Of a stretch of 64,000 nt of DNA, positions 36,531 to 45,616 are shown one piece after another; position 1 is the stretch's first letter; each line of letters begins with the position of its first letter. The notes beneath the pieces are model-generated. The model did no database searches. It was not told the origin of the DNA and was given only the letters and a program-made list of their open reading frames with translations. The stretch spans positions 1-64,000 of the forward strand of contig CAZKQB010000003.1 in NCBI GenBank assembly GCA_964554795.1. The letters are read 5' to 3'. A program made the translations under genes and the position numbers. This stretch comes from SFHK01 sp964554795. Its GTDB lineage: Bacteria; Bacillota; Clostridia; Christensenellales; Aristaeellaceae.

Positions 36531-37701
36531 CGATGTGCAGGTCGTCCGAGCCAATCATGAAGTCCGTGTGGATTAGGGAATCGTTGATGCCGCGCTTCAG
36601 AAGTTCGTCCTGCGACAGCTCCAGATAGCCGTCAAGCACCTCGCCGAAGCCCTGGCCGACGGCCATATGGCAGCAGGCGTTTTCGTCAAACAGCGTATTG
36701 AGGAACAAAAGCCCCGTTTGATTGATTGGCGACTCCTTTGGAACCAGTGCCACCTCGCCCAGCATCGAAGCGCCTTCGTCCATGCGGAACATTTTTTCGA
36801 GAATTTCACCGCCCTTTTTTGCGCTGCACGAAACCACGCGGCCGCCCTCAAAGCGTACCGTGAAATCCTCGATCAATTGACCTGCCCAGCTCAGCGGCTT
36901 GGTTGCCACCAGCGTGCCCTCGCAGTCGCCGCGCATGGGGCTGGTGAATACCTCCTCTGTGGGCATGTTGGGCACATAGTATGCGCCGTTTTCGTGGTTC
37001 ACGTCGCCCGCACCGCACCATTTTGCGCCCGGGATCAGGCCGACGCGAAAGCTCGTTCCGTTTGCGCTTTCATAGGTGAGGTGCGTAAAATTCTGCGCGT
37101 TCAGCCAGCGCGCCCGCGATTCGCATGCAGTGCTGTGCGCCTTCCAGATTTCCACGGGATCCTCCTCGCGGTCGAGGTACACACAGTGCAGAATCGCTTC
37201 CCACAGCCGGCGCACGGCCTCGTCCTCTGGAAGCGCCGGAAACACCTTGCGCGCCCATGCCGGAGAAGCGGCGGCGACGATCAGCCACTGGTGCCGCCCG
37301 TCGATGCGGTCGCGGTATTGCTTCAGCACCCTTGCGCGCATGCGGCGCACCTCTGAAAGTACGTCGGCGGAAATGCCGCGCAGCTCGTCCGGGTCGGCGG
37401 AGGCGATCATGATGCGCACTGGCAGTGTTTCCGCCATTTCCTTTGCGCGCGCTTCCTCCCATTCGCGCACCGTGCCCAGCGTCTGAACGTCGGCATATTG
37501 ATAGTGCAGCCGGTTTACCGGGCCGTAGTTCCACGTGACGTCCACGTATTTCGCGCCCGCACGGTAGCATTCTTCGACGACCGCTCGCACCAGCTCTGCC
37601 TGATCGAGCTCTGCGGTTACGCGAACCTCCTGGCCCTTCTGCACGTTTGCGCCAATACGAACGATGACTCGCGCGTACTTTTCAAAATCGATGTGTCCCA
37701 T
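36457..37701 (-). CDS. M29 family aminopeptidase (PepS/AmpS type)
   Basis: 414 residues from the ATG at 37701 (GGGAGG 8 bases before), standard length. M29 metal ligands are recognisable: NMPTEEVFTSP, EVALVPKESPIN, the histidine of NACCHMAVGQGF and the final IHTDFMIGSDDLHIVG. It removes N-terminal residues from peptides in the cytoplasm. The last ~20 codons lie in the diverged third copy of the 142-bp repeat, so the C-terminus may have been altered by repeat turnover; the sequence after HIVGHRADGT is the usual end of the family. Confidence 0.93.
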   Translation of the reverse strand: MGHIDFEKYARVIVRIGANVQKGQEVRVTAELDQAELVRAVVEECYRAGAKYVDVTWNYGPVNRLHYQYADVQTLGTVREWEEARAKEMAETLPVRIMIASADPDELRGISADVLSEVRRMRARVLKQYRDRIDGRHQWLIVAAASPAWARKVFPALPEDEAVRRLWEAILHCVYLDREEDPVEIWKAHSTACESRARWLNAQNFTHLTYESANGTSFRVGLIPGAKWCGAGDVNHENGAYYVPNMPTEEVFTSPMRGDCEGTLVATKPLSWAGQLIEDFTVRFEGGRVVSCSAKKGGEILEKMFRMDEGASMLGEVALVPKESPINQTGLLFLNTLFDENACCHMAVGQGFGEVLDGYLELSQDELLKRGINDSLIHTDFMIGSDDLHIVGHRADGTSADIFTNGSWADGVGR

Positions 37702-37755
37702 CTGCGGTTCCTCCCTGTTTTTCTGTTTTAGGCTTTGGAGTTCCATGAAAAAGCA

Positions 37756-37788
37756 GGCTCTCCTGCGGGTGAAAGCCGAAGGAGAGCC
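37756..37788 (-). terminator. terminator after the MazG-like gene
   Basis: 9-bp stem (37756-37764 with 37780-37788) followed on the minus strand by CTTTTTC. It separates the MazG-like gene from the aminopeptidase gene. Confidence 0.75.
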
Positions 37789-37805
37789 CATGCTGCGCGC
37801 TGCGG

Positions 37806-38123
37806 TTACTGATTGACCTCTTCCAGAAGAAGCCTTTCCCTGAAGCCGCCGCAGGCAGCTTCCTTTTTTGCGCGAGCCGCCTCTAGCGCCTCCAGACTCC
37901 AGCCGCGAGCCAGCGCGGCAGCACGCACGACCTCCAGCACATCCGCCAGCTCCTCCAGCGATTTATCCTGCTGATACTCGCGCATCTCCTCGGTTAGCTT
38001 TTCATCCAGCATCAGCAGATACTCGGGCTCCGACAGTCTGCGAACGCGGCAGACGCGGCCGTCGTTTTCGATGATCTGCGGTATCCTGTCCCGAACAAGC
38101 TTGTGATAGCGAACGGTTGCCAT
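37806..38123 (-). CDS. MazG-like/phosphoribosyl-ATP pyrophosphohydrolase-like protein
   Basis: 105 residues. It opens with YHKLVRDRIPQII, the hallmark of the small all-alpha NTP pyrophosphohydrolases, and has the acidic metal-binding motif EEMREYQ followed by LEELADVLEVV. Family members hydrolyse nucleoside triphosphates, often as house-cleaning enzymes. Length matches the single-domain form. GGGAGG lies 8 bases before the ATG. Monocistronic. Confidence 0.82.
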   Translation of the reverse strand: MATVRYHKLVRDRIPQIIENDGRVCRVRRLSEPEYLLMLDEKLTEEMREYQQDKSLEELADVLEVVRAAALARGWSLEALEAARAKKEAACGGFRERLLLEEVNQ

Positions 38124-38215
38124 GAAGAACGCCTCCCATCGATCCTAACGCTTCAATTTCAATATAATTTTATCACTTCGCGTATCGCGTGTCAACCGTA
38201 CCGGGCAGGAATCGC

Positions 38216-39202
38216 CTATTCGCGGATGCTCTGCTGCGTGAAATCGATGTGGATGGCTGTGCCGTGCCCCGGCTCGGATTCGGCGGAAACGGTGTGACCG
38301 AGCTTTGCGAGCACCCGCTTGCTCAAATAAAGACCGATGCCGCTCGCCTTCAGGTCGCTGCGCCCGTTCAGCCCCGTGTAGCCCTTTTCGAATATGCGCG
38401 GCAGATCCTCCGGCGCAATGCCTATGCCTGTGTCCTGAATTGTGAGCGTGTTCGGCGAGGAGCGGTAAATGTGAATTTCGCCCTTGGGCGTATACTTGAG
38501 CGCATTTGAAAGAATCTGTTCCAGCACGAATACCAGCCATTTTTCGTCGCTTACGGCGAAAAGGCCGGTTTCCTCGTAGTTCAGCTTCAGCCGACGCGCG
38601 ATGAATTCGCCGGCGAATGGCCGCACAGCGCGCTTTACGGCATCGTCTATGCTGATTCTGCGCAGCAGGTAATCCGTCGACGGCGATTCCACGCGCAGAT
38701 AGGCCATTACCATTTCAACGTACCGCTCCACGCGCATCAAGTCGCTCAGAAGTCTGCGCGAAAGCGGCGAATCCTCGTTTTTCAGGTTCAGACGCATGGC
38801 GGCGATGGGCGTTTTAATCTGATGCGCCCACGTGGTGTAATAGTCGCACATGTCCTGATAGCGATGCTCCTGCTGCGTCCGAAGCTCCGATTCGCGCGTT
38901 TCCAGCATCTGAAGAAGCGCCTGATAGTCTGTCTCCAGTGCGTCGGTGGGCGCGGGCAGCTCGAGCGTCATGCCGTCCGGAAACATTAACAGCCGCGCAA
39001 GCTGTGCGTGCCGCCGCCGGAATTTCAGAAAATCGGCCGTGAACGCACACAGGCCGGCCAGCGCGGCCAGTGCTGAGGGGTACAAAAGCGCCTGCTGCGG
39101 CATACCATACAGGAAAAACACCAGCGGGAAGGTAAGTATAACCGCTGCGAAGGTACAGATGGTCAGGCGGCGGGAACGCAGATATTGAAAAAAGAACCGC
39201 AT
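38216..39202 (-). CDS. sensor histidine kinase, BceS-like (intramembrane-sensing)
   Basis: 328 residues. Two closely spaced N-terminal membrane helices with almost no outside loop, then the H-box WAHQIKTPIAAM, N-box EQILSNALKYTP, and the DTGIGI and GIGLYLSKR boxes. The short sensor region is the mark of BceS-type kinases, which sense cell-wall antibiotics through a partner BceAB-type ABC transporter. No BceAB pair is adjacent; a MacB-like exporter lies at 54414. The ATG is 9 bases after the regulator's stop. Confidence 0.9.
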   Translation of the reverse strand: MRFFFQYLRSRRLTICTFAAVILTFPLVFFLYGMPQQALLYPSALAALAGLCAFTADFLKFRRRHAQLARLLMFPDGMTLELPAPTDALETDYQALLQMLETRESELRTQQEHRYQDMCDYYTTWAHQIKTPIAAMRLNLKNEDSPLSRRLLSDLMRVERYVEMVMAYLRVESPSTDYLLRRISIDDAVKRAVRPFAGEFIARRLKLNYEETGLFAVSDEKWLVFVLEQILSNALKYTPKGEIHIYRSSPNTLTIQDTGIGIAPEDLPRIFEKGYTGLNGRSDLKASGIGLYLSKRVLAKLGHTVSAESEPGHGTAIHIDFTQQSIRE

Positions 39203-39211
39203 GCGCGCCTC

Positions 39212-39883
39212 CTATTCGATGATATAGCCCACGCCGAAGCGCGTGGCGATGAAGCCGGTCAGCCCGGCAGCATCCAGCTTTTTACGCAGGCGATTCACGT
39301 TTACCGTCAGCGTGTTTTCGTCCACAAAGCTGTCCGTTTCCCACAGGCGCTCCATCAGCTTTTCGCGGCTTACCACGTTTCCGCGCTTTTCCATCAACGC
39401 CAGCAGAATGCGAAGCTCGTTGCGCGTAAGCTCGATGACTTTTCCTTCGAATTTGAGCGTGCCGCTGCCGGCGTCCAGCACGGCGCCGCGATGCTCAAGC
39501 AGCGGAGAAGGCTGTGCGAAGTCATAGGTGCGCCGGAGTAGCGCCTGAATTTTTGCCATCAGCACGCTCATGTCAAACGGCTTGGCGATAAAATCGTCGC
39601 CGCCCATGTTCATTGCCATTACGATGTTCATGTTGTCTGCCGCAGACGATAAAAAGATGATCGGTACACGCGAGGTTTTACGAATTTCGCTGCACCAGTA
39701 ATAGCCGCTGAAAAACGGAAGACCAATATCCATCAGCACGATATGTGGCTGAAACCGGGCGACCTCTCCGGCGATGTCCCGAAAATCCGGCGCGATGCGC
39801 ACGTCGAAGGCCCACCTTTCTGCCTGCGACGCTACGGCCTCGGCAATGCCCCGGTCATCCTCCACAATAAGAATTCTCTGCAT
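39212..39883 (-). CDS. OmpR/PhoB-family response regulator (BceR-like)
   Basis: 223 residues with a receiver domain (EDD acidic pocket, phospho-acceptor Asp in IVLMDIGLPFFSGYYWC, Lys in DDFIAKPFD) and a C-terminal winged helix (ELTRNELRILLALMEKRGNV onward). It is phosphorylated by the kinase encoded next and regulates transcription, typically of detoxification genes. GGAGG before the ATG; TATACT at 39915-39920 (minus strand) is a probable minus-10. Confidence 0.92.
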   Translation of the reverse strand: MQRILIVEDDRGIAEAVASQAERWAFDVRIAPDFRDIAGEVARFQPHIVLMDIGLPFFSGYYWCSEIRKTSRVPIIFLSSAADNMNIVMAMNMGGDDFIAKPFDMSVLMAKIQALLRRTYDFAQPSPLLEHRGAVLDAGSGTLKFEGKVIELTRNELRILLALMEKRGNVVSREKLMERLWETDSFVDENTLTVNVNRLRKKLDAAGLTGFIATRFGVGYIIE

Positions 39884-40031
39884 CCGTATTTCCTCCGGCT
39901 CCTGCTTCGCCTACAGTATACCACAGAATTGGCTGCGTGAAAAGGGTGTTGCCGGGACTTTTCCGGCGGCGTGGGAAGGAACGCGCCTCTGCATGCTCTG
40001 GTGTCCGGTGAAGCTGTTTTGAATCGAAAAT

Positions 40032-40061
40032 GCCGCGCTTTCCCTGCAGGGAAAGCGCGGC
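40032..40061 (-). terminator. perfect 30-base palindrome, probable terminator of the RpiR/flavoprotein operon
   Basis: GCCGCGCTTTCCCTG is followed by its exact inverse complement with no loop bases. On the minus strand it is followed by ATTTTCG. Its position immediately after the flavoprotein stop favours a terminator. Confidence 0.65.
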
Positions 40062-40067
40062 GGAGAA

Positions 40068-41312
40068 TCAGGCGGTTGCAGCGGATTTTCCGGCGAGCGC
40101 GCCGGTGGAGAAGGCGATTTGCAGATTAAAGCCGCCGGTCAGGGCGTCTACATCCAGCACCTCGCCGGCGAAATACAGGCCGGGCAGCAGGCGAGATTCC
40201 ATGGTGGAGGGGTTCACGCCCTTCACCTGTACGCCGCCGCGGGTGATGATGGCCTCGTTCATGCCGCGTAGCGCCTTTACCGTAAGCGGCACGGCCTTGA
40301 GCGTTTTCACAAGGCGCTTGCGCTCCACGGCGGTCACGCCATTGATGGGCTGATAGGGAGAAAGGTCGCAAAGCTCAAGGATCATTTCACCCAGCGCGTG
40401 GGGCTCAAGGCCGTCCATGCATGTGCCGAGGCGCTTGTTTTTCATCTGAGAGAAATCGCGCAGGATGCGTTGATCGAGTGCGCCCTCGTCCAGCGCGGGT
40501 TTCAGGTCGATGGACAGGCGGATGCCGGAGACGCTCTCAGGAAGAAGGCTGGAAAGCGTCAGCACCAGCGGGCCGGACACGCCAAAGTGCGTGAACAGCA
40601 TTTCGCCCATTTCGGAAAACAGCTTTTTCGGCTTACTGCCGGTTTCCTGATACGCCGACAGGGTGACGTTTTTGAGGCTCAGCCCCATCAGCCTTTCTGG
40701 CCATGTCTCCACGGTTTCGATGGAGGTGAGCGCCGGGCGACAGGGGGCGATGGCATGCCCTGCGTCCTTCGCAAAGATGTAGCCGTCGCCGGTGGAACCG
40801 GTGGTCGGATAGCTCATTCCACCGGTGGCGACGATTACGGAATGAAAGGCATGCGTGCGGCCGTCCCCGGTTTCCACGCCCGAAGCGCGTCCGTTTTCGC
40901 ACAGCACGCCTTTGACACGCTCGTTCAGAAGCACCCTTACGCCTAAACGGCGGATTTCCCGCTCCAGCGCCAGCGTGATGTCGCTGGCATGGTCGCTTTC
41001 CGGGAAGACGCGCTCGCCGCGCTCTACCTTCAGGCGCACGCCGAGATCCTCCAGAAGCGCCATTAGGCCGGTATTGTCAAGCGCCGCAAAGGAGGCGTAC
41101 AGGAAGCGCGGATTTCGCACGATGTTTTTCATGAAGGCCTCCGGCTCGGCGGCGTTGGTCACATTGCAGCGTCCCTTGCCGGTGATATAAAGCTTTTTTC
41201 CCAGTTTTTCGTTGCGCTCGAAGAGTGTTACGCTCGCGCCGGAGCGTGCGGCGTAGAGGGCGGCCATCAGTCCGGCCGCGCCGCCGCCGATTACGGCAAT
41301 TTGCTTGGCCAT
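40068..41312 (-). CDS. BaiN/HI0933-like NAD(P)/FAD-dependent oxidoreductase
   Basis: 414 residues, full length. The FAD dinucleotide motif IAVIGGGAAGLMAALYAARSG opens the protein, followed by the family-specific NEKLGKKLYITGKGRCNVTN, and GLYFAGEVLDVDALTGGFNL closes it. BaiN in gut Clostridia reduces bile-acid intermediates, but most family members have no known substrate. The gene follows an RpiR-type regulator by 3 bases and is likely controlled by it. Confidence 0.9.
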   Translation of the reverse strand: MAKQIAVIGGGAAGLMAALYAARSGASVTLFERNEKLGKKLYITGKGRCNVTNAAEPEAFMKNIVRNPRFLYASFAALDNTGLMALLEDLGVRLKVERGERVFPESDHASDITLALEREIRRLGVRVLLNERVKGVLCENGRASGVETGDGRTHAFHSVIVATGGMSYPTTGSTGDGYIFAKDAGHAIAPCRPALTSIETVETWPERLMGLSLKNVTLSAYQETGSKPKKLFSEMGEMLFTHFGVSGPLVLTLSSLLPESVSGIRLSIDLKPALDEGALDQRILRDFSQMKNKRLGTCMDGLEPHALGEMILELCDLSPYQPINGVTAVERKRLVKTLKAVPLTVKALRGMNEAIITRGGVQVKGVNPSTMESRLLPGLYFAGEVLDVDALTGGFNLQIAFSTGALAGKSAATA

Positions 41313-41315
41313 GGT

Positions 41316-42182
41316 TTATTCTCCGCTCTTTCCCAGATACACGCGATATTCCGACCAGATGCTCTCCATCTTGTCAAAATAGTCGGTTACCTGCGTGCGG
41401 CGGCGCTGCGAGAGCGCCACGATCAGCGCGTTGATCAGCGAAATCGGCGCGGCCAGCGAGTCGACGAACGAAGCCATGTCGCTCTTTGCCATCAGGCACA
41501 GGTTTGCCTCCGCATGCAGCGGAGAAAGCGGGCCGTCGGTAATGGCGATCAGCGTTGCGCCGCGGGAGCGGGCGAACTTCATGGCCTTTACGGTGTGGCT
41601 GGTGTAGCGCGGGAAGGAAATGCCAATCAGCACGTCCTCGTCGCTGATGCGGGCGATCTGCTCGAAAACGTCGGATACGCCGCTGGTTACGGTGTGCACG
41701 TTTGGAAAAATGAAGTTGAGGTAGTGACCGAAGAACTCCGCCAGCGGCGCGGATGCGCGAAGGCCGAGCACATAGAGATTGCGCGCCTGAAGGATGCTTT
41801 CAATCACGGCGTCGAAGGTGGTGAGATCCAGCTCGTCCAGCGTGGTGCGGATGTTTTGAATGTCGGTCTTCAGCACCTTGTTCAGCACCTGCGCATGCCC
41901 CATATCGCCGGTCATTTCCAGCCGCTGCGTGGCGGTGAGCCGATGACGGATCAGCTCCTGCAGCGCCTTTTGTAGCTGCGGGAACCCGTCGTAGCCGAGG
42001 GCGGCCGCGAAGCGAACCACGGTAGATTCTGAAACGCCCACGTACTCTCCAAGCTTTGAGGCCGTCATGAACGCGACCTTATCATAATGGGTAACGATGC
42101 ATTCCGCAATGCGTCGGTGACTCTTTGAAAGGCGTTTGCCGCTGTGGTTCAATCGCTGCAGCAGCTCCTGCGCGTTGTCCAT
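41316..42182 (-). CDS. MurR/RpiR-family transcriptional regulator
   Basis: 288 residues from the ATG at 42182 (GGAGGT 8 bases before). An N-terminal helix-turn-helix (MTASKLGEYVGVSESTVVRF) is joined to a SIS sugar-phosphate-binding domain (about 120-260; LYVLGLRASAPLAEFF, then DVLIGISFPRYTSHTVKA). Such proteins sense phosphosugars. It is upstream of and nearly overlaps the flavoprotein gene. The promoter lies in the 42183-42460 gap, which also serves the divergent MATE gene. Confidence 0.92.
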   Translation of the reverse strand: MDNAQELLQRLNHSGKRLSKSHRRIAECIVTHYDKVAFMTASKLGEYVGVSESTVVRFAAALGYDGFPQLQKALQELIRHRLTATQRLEMTGDMGHAQVLNKVLKTDIQNIRTTLDELDLTTFDAVIESILQARNLYVLGLRASAPLAEFFGHYLNFIFPNVHTVTSGVSDVFEQIARISDEDVLIGISFPRYTSHTVKAMKFARSRGATLIAITDGPLSPLHAEANLCLMAKSDMASFVDSLAAPISLINALIVALSQRRRTQVTDYFDKMESIWSEYRVYLGKSGE

Positions 42183-42392
42183 TGGAATGTACCTCCGTTC
42201 GGCAAGCGAAATAGATAGCTTGCACATTGTAGACAGTATACAGCGGCTTCGTAAATTTTGCAAGCAATCCAAGAAATTCTGCCGTTTTTATCATTATTAG
42301 GCGCGTAAAAAGAAAAATCTGCATAATGTGCCCGGTCTGTGAATTCACTTTTGCCTGCTGGTGCGGGCAAAGGGAATTTACATGCTTTTGGG

Positions 42393-42421
42393 TGGACATC
42401 TTTACGGGCGGCGCTTATAAT
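42393..42421 (+). promoter_or_regulatory. promoter of the MATE transporter gene
   Basis: TGGACA (42393-42398), 17 bases, TATAAT (42416-42421), then AGGATGGAGGAG before the ATG at 42461. Confidence 0.75.
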
Positions 42422-42460
42422 GAAGGCATTGCGCTTTTACAGAGGATGGAGGAGTTTCAC

Positions 42461-43852
42461 ATGCAGCCTGCCTTGGGCTCGCACAAGGAAAAACGCGCGT
42501 TTTACAAAATGACCCTTCGGATTACGCTGCCAATCGCGCTTCAGAACCTGATGGATGCATGCGTCAATTCGGCGGACGTGGTGATGCTTGCACTGGTGGG
42601 ACAGAATGAGCTGTCTGCGTCCTCGCTTGCGGGGCAGGTGGCGTTTGTTCTGAATATGCTCCTGTTTGGCATTGCGTCCGGCGCGTCGGTGCTCGCGGCG
42701 CAATACTGGGGAAAGGGCGACCGGCGCACAATCGAGCGCGTTATGGCCATTTCGCTGCGCTTATCCGTGGCGATCGGCCTTCTGTTCACGCTTGCTGCGG
42801 CGTTTGTGCCGGAGAGCCTTATGCGCATCTTCACAGACAAGCCCGAGCTGATCGGGGCCGGAAGTAAATATCTGGTCGCGCTTAGCCCCAGTTATGTGCT
42901 GAGCGCGTTTGCGACACTGTATCTGGCGATCATGCGTAGTGTGGAGCGCGTGAATATGAGCGCGATTGTGCACGGTACAGCCGTTGTGATGAACGTTGTG
43001 CTGAATGCCTGCTTTATCTTCGCGTGGGGGCCGTTTCCGAAGCTGGACATTGTGGGCGTTGCGCTGGCGACGACGATTACCCGCGCCTGCGAGGCACTGT
43101 ATTGCCTGCTGGATACGACCGTAATCTGCAAGGCGGTGAAGCTGCGCATGAAGGACTTTTTTGCCCGTCATGCGCAGCTTATGAAGGACTTCATACGCTA
43201 TTCGGTGCCCGCCGCCGCCAACGATATCGTGTGGGGGTTGGCGTTCAGCGTGTATTCGGCGATTTTGGGCCGTCTGTCCAGCGATATCGTCGCCGCCAAC
43301 TCCGTGGCAGGCGTCGTGCGCAATCTGGCAACGGTGGTGTGCTTCGGCACGTCTTCCGCTGCGGCGATCATTCTGGGAAAATCGATGGGCGCAGGAAAAA
43401 TTGAGGAATCGCGTCTGTACGGCCGCCGCTTCTTCTTTCTGAGCTTTGCTACAGCCGTGGTGGGCGGCCTTGTGATCATCGCCTGCCGCGGCCCTGTGCT
43501 GAGCGTTATGCATTATCTGCTCACGGAAACGGTGACCGACCGCACGCGTGAATATGTCGGGCTGATGCTTTGGATCAATTCCTATTATATTATCGGTCAG
43601 TCGGTCAATACCATGCTGGTGTGCGGCGTGTTCCGCGCCGGCGGCGACGTGAAATTTGGCCTCGTAGCCGACTTTTGCGCCATGTGGATCTACGCTGTGC
43701 CCGTGGGGCTGCTTTGTGCGTTCGTGCTGAAGCTGCCGGAAATGTGGGTTTATTTCGTTCTTTGCCTGGATGAATTTGTGAAAATGCCCCTGTTTATCCG
43801 TCATTATCGCAGCAATCGCTGGGCGTCGAATATTACCAGGACGGACGTGTGA
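42461..43852 (+). CDS. MATE-family efflux transporter
   Basis: 463 residues with about twelve membrane helices in two homologous halves. The opening LPIALQNLMDACVNSADVVM and the start of the second half (IRYSVPAAANDIVWGLAFSV) are characteristic of the DinF-like clostridial MATE branch. It would export drugs or metabolites using a sodium or proton gradient. The start at 42461 is set by GGAGG 8 bases before; the longer open frame covers the promoter. Confidence 0.93.
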   Translation: MQPALGSHKEKRAFYKMTLRITLPIALQNLMDACVNSADVVMLALVGQNELSASSLAGQVAFVLNMLLFGIASGASVLAAQYWGKGDRRTIERVMAISLRLSVAIGLLFTLAAAFVPESLMRIFTDKPELIGAGSKYLVALSPSYVLSAFATLYLAIMRSVERVNMSAIVHGTAVVMNVVLNACFIFAWGPFPKLDIVGVALATTITRACEALYCLLDTTVICKAVKLRMKDFFARHAQLMKDFIRYSVPAAANDIVWGLAFSVYSAILGRLSSDIVAANSVAGVVRNLATVVCFGTSSAAAIILGKSMGAGKIEESRLYGRRFFFLSFATAVVGGLVIIACRGPVLSVMHYLLTETVTDRTREYVGLMLWINSYYIIGQSVNTMLVCGVFRAGGDVKFGLVADFCAMWIYAVPVGLLCAFVLKLPEMWVYFVLCLDEFVKMPLFIRHYRSNRWASNITRTDV

Positions 43853-43867
43853 GCGCATGTCGGGCGA

Positions 43868-43902
43868 GCCTGCCGCAGAAGATCAGCCTGCGGCGGGCTT
43901 TT
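43868..43902 (+). terminator. terminator of the MATE gene
   Basis: GCCTGCCGCAG (43868-43878) pairs with CTGCGGCGGGC (43888-43898) and is followed by TTTTAT. Confidence 0.82.
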
Positions 43903-44045
43903 ATACGTCTTCGCACGTGGTGACCTGCGTGTCATTCAGTCTGTAATTCGCAGGAAGGCATCTGTTCAAATGCGGCGTTTATACGTTGCATGAGGGCGGA
44001 AAATGTGGTATGATAAGAGATATGTGAGAAGGAGGATTTCGTTGC

Positions 44046-44684
44046 ATGCAGTTTCGCGCGGCGCTTTTTGATATGGATGGCACGCTCATTGATTCCATGG
44101 GTATATGGGCGCATGTGGACGAGGTCTTCTTTGCGCGGCGCGGGCTTCCACTGCCTGAGGATTACTCGCGCTCCATTGCCGGGTTGTCCTTCCGGCAGAC
44201 CGGCGAATACACGAAGGCACGCTTTCATTTGCCGGAATCGGTGGACGACATTCTGCATGAATGGCATGAAATGTGCGAAAGCGCGTATGTGAACGACGTG
44301 CCGCTGAAGCCGTATGCCGCAGAGTATCTGAAAAAGCTGCGCGGGGAGGGCGTGCGTCTGGCAATTGCCACGGCGCTGCCGGAGAGGCTATACCGGCCGG
44401 TGCTCCGGCGCACGGGAGTTCTGTCTTTATTTGACGCGTTTGCTTCTACCGACGAAGCCGGCGAGAGCAAGCGGAGCGGAGACGTGTATCGGCTGGCTGC
44501 ACGCCGTTTAGGCGTGGAGCCGCGCGAGTGTGTGGTGTTTGAGGACATTCTGGACGGGCTGCTTGGCGCGAAGGCTGCGGGCATGAAGACGGTGCTTGTG
44601 CGTGACCCGGCTGCCGCCAGGGAACGGGAGCGTGCGTTGGCGGTCTGCGACGCCGCGATTGATGGCTTCGGCGACTGGCTGTAA
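44046..44684 (+). CDS. HAD-superfamily hydrolase (beta-phosphoglucomutase-like phosphatase)
   Basis: 212 residues. Motif I FDMDGTLIDS with two catalytic aspartates, motif II IATALP, motif III lysine in GESKRSGDVY and motif IV VVFEDILDG are in order, with a helical cap between I and II. A cytoplasmic phosphatase or phosphomutase of unknown substrate. GGAGG precedes the ATG by about 10 bases. It leads a short co-directional cluster with PAP2 and polysaccharide-export genes. Confidence 0.9.
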   Translation: MQFRAALFDMDGTLIDSMGIWAHVDEVFFARRGLPLPEDYSRSIAGLSFRQTGEYTKARFHLPESVDDILHEWHEMCESAYVNDVPLKPYAAEYLKKLRGEGVRLAIATALPERLYRPVLRRTGVLSLFDAFASTDEAGESKRSGDVYRLAARRLGVEPRECVVFEDILDGLLGAKAAGMKTVLVRDPAAARERERALAVCDAAIDGFGDWL

Positions 44685-44706
44685 ATACATATTGCGGAGG
44701 GAAAGT

Positions 44707-45603
44707 ATGGATATTGACATTCTAATCTGGCTGGGCGAACACAGAACGGGCTTTCTTACGGCGCTGATGTCTGCCATTACATATCTTGGCAGCGAGGTGC
44801 TGATCATCGGTATTGCCTGCCTGACCTACTGGTGCCTGAACAAGCGCGCCGGAAACCGCATGCTACTCACGCTGTTTGTGGGCATCCTGACAAACCAGAT
44901 TCTCAAGATTACCTGCTGTGTGCGCCGTCCGTGGGTGAGGGATGCGCGCGTGGTGCCTGTGGAATCTGCCGTTGCCGGAGCAACGGGCTATTCCTTCCCC
45001 AGCGGCCACACGGCCAATTCGATGTGTGGCTACGGCTCTCTGACCCGTGAAAAGTCGCTGAAGCGTTTTCGCTGGCTGTTCTGGCTGCTTCCGGTGCTGA
45101 TTGGATTTTCGCGCCTGTATGTGGGCGTTCACACGATTCAGGACGTCGTTGTTTCACTGGCGCTGGGCGTTGTTACCGTGCTTGTGATGGACCGGCTTTC
45201 CGAACGCCTTGAATGCACGCAGGGCATGGATATGTGTGTTGCCGTCATCGGCATTACACTGTCCATCGGCCTTGCACTGTATGCGCGCTTCAAGCCCTAT
45301 CCGGACGGCGAAACCGTCACCTACAGCATCGATGCGCTGAAGCTTGCGGGCGGCGCAGTGGGTGTGTTCGCGGGCTGGCTCGCCGAGCGGCGCTGCATTC
45401 GCTTCGATATGCCGGATACCAATGTCAAAAAGCTCATCCGCTTTCTGGGCGGCATGCTCGTGCTGCTGGTCATCATGAAGGGTTTGAAGCCGCTTCTGAA
45501 TGCTGCGCTTGGCCTTTCCATCGGCAGCTTTGTGCGCTATCTGCTTGTGGGTCTGTTTGCCACAACGGGCTGGCCGCTGATCTTTAAAAAGGCCGGATTC
45601 TGA
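44707..45603 (+). CDS. PAP2-family membrane phosphatase
   Basis: 298 residues from the ATG at 44707 (GGAGG 6 bases before). The three PAP2 motifs are complete: KITCCVRRPWVRD, PSGHT, and SRLYVGVHTIQDV. About eight membrane helices; the C-terminal half has extra helices beyond the core. Such enzymes remove phosphate from lipid phosphates, including undecaprenyl pyrophosphate. Its place just before a polysaccharide exporter fits recycling of the lipid carrier, though a general lipid phosphatase is equally possible. Confidence 0.9.
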   Translation: MDIDILIWLGEHRTGFLTALMSAITYLGSEVLIIGIACLTYWCLNKRAGNRMLLTLFVGILTNQILKITCCVRRPWVRDARVVPVESAVAGATGYSFPSGHTANSMCGYGSLTREKSLKRFRWLFWLLPVLIGFSRLYVGVHTIQDVVVSLALGVVTVLVMDRLSERLECTQGMDMCVAVIGITLSIGLALYARFKPYPDGETVTYSIDALKLAGGAVGVFAGWLAERRCIRFDMPDTNVKKLIRFLGGMLVLLVIMKGLKPLLNAALGLSIGSFVRYLLVGLFATTGWPLIFKKAGF

Positions 45604-45616
45604 AGGAGAAAGAACG

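Noticed and set aside
40032..40061. 30-base perfect palindrome as an operator
   Set aside because: It lies after a stop codon with a following T-rich stretch, so a terminator is simpler.
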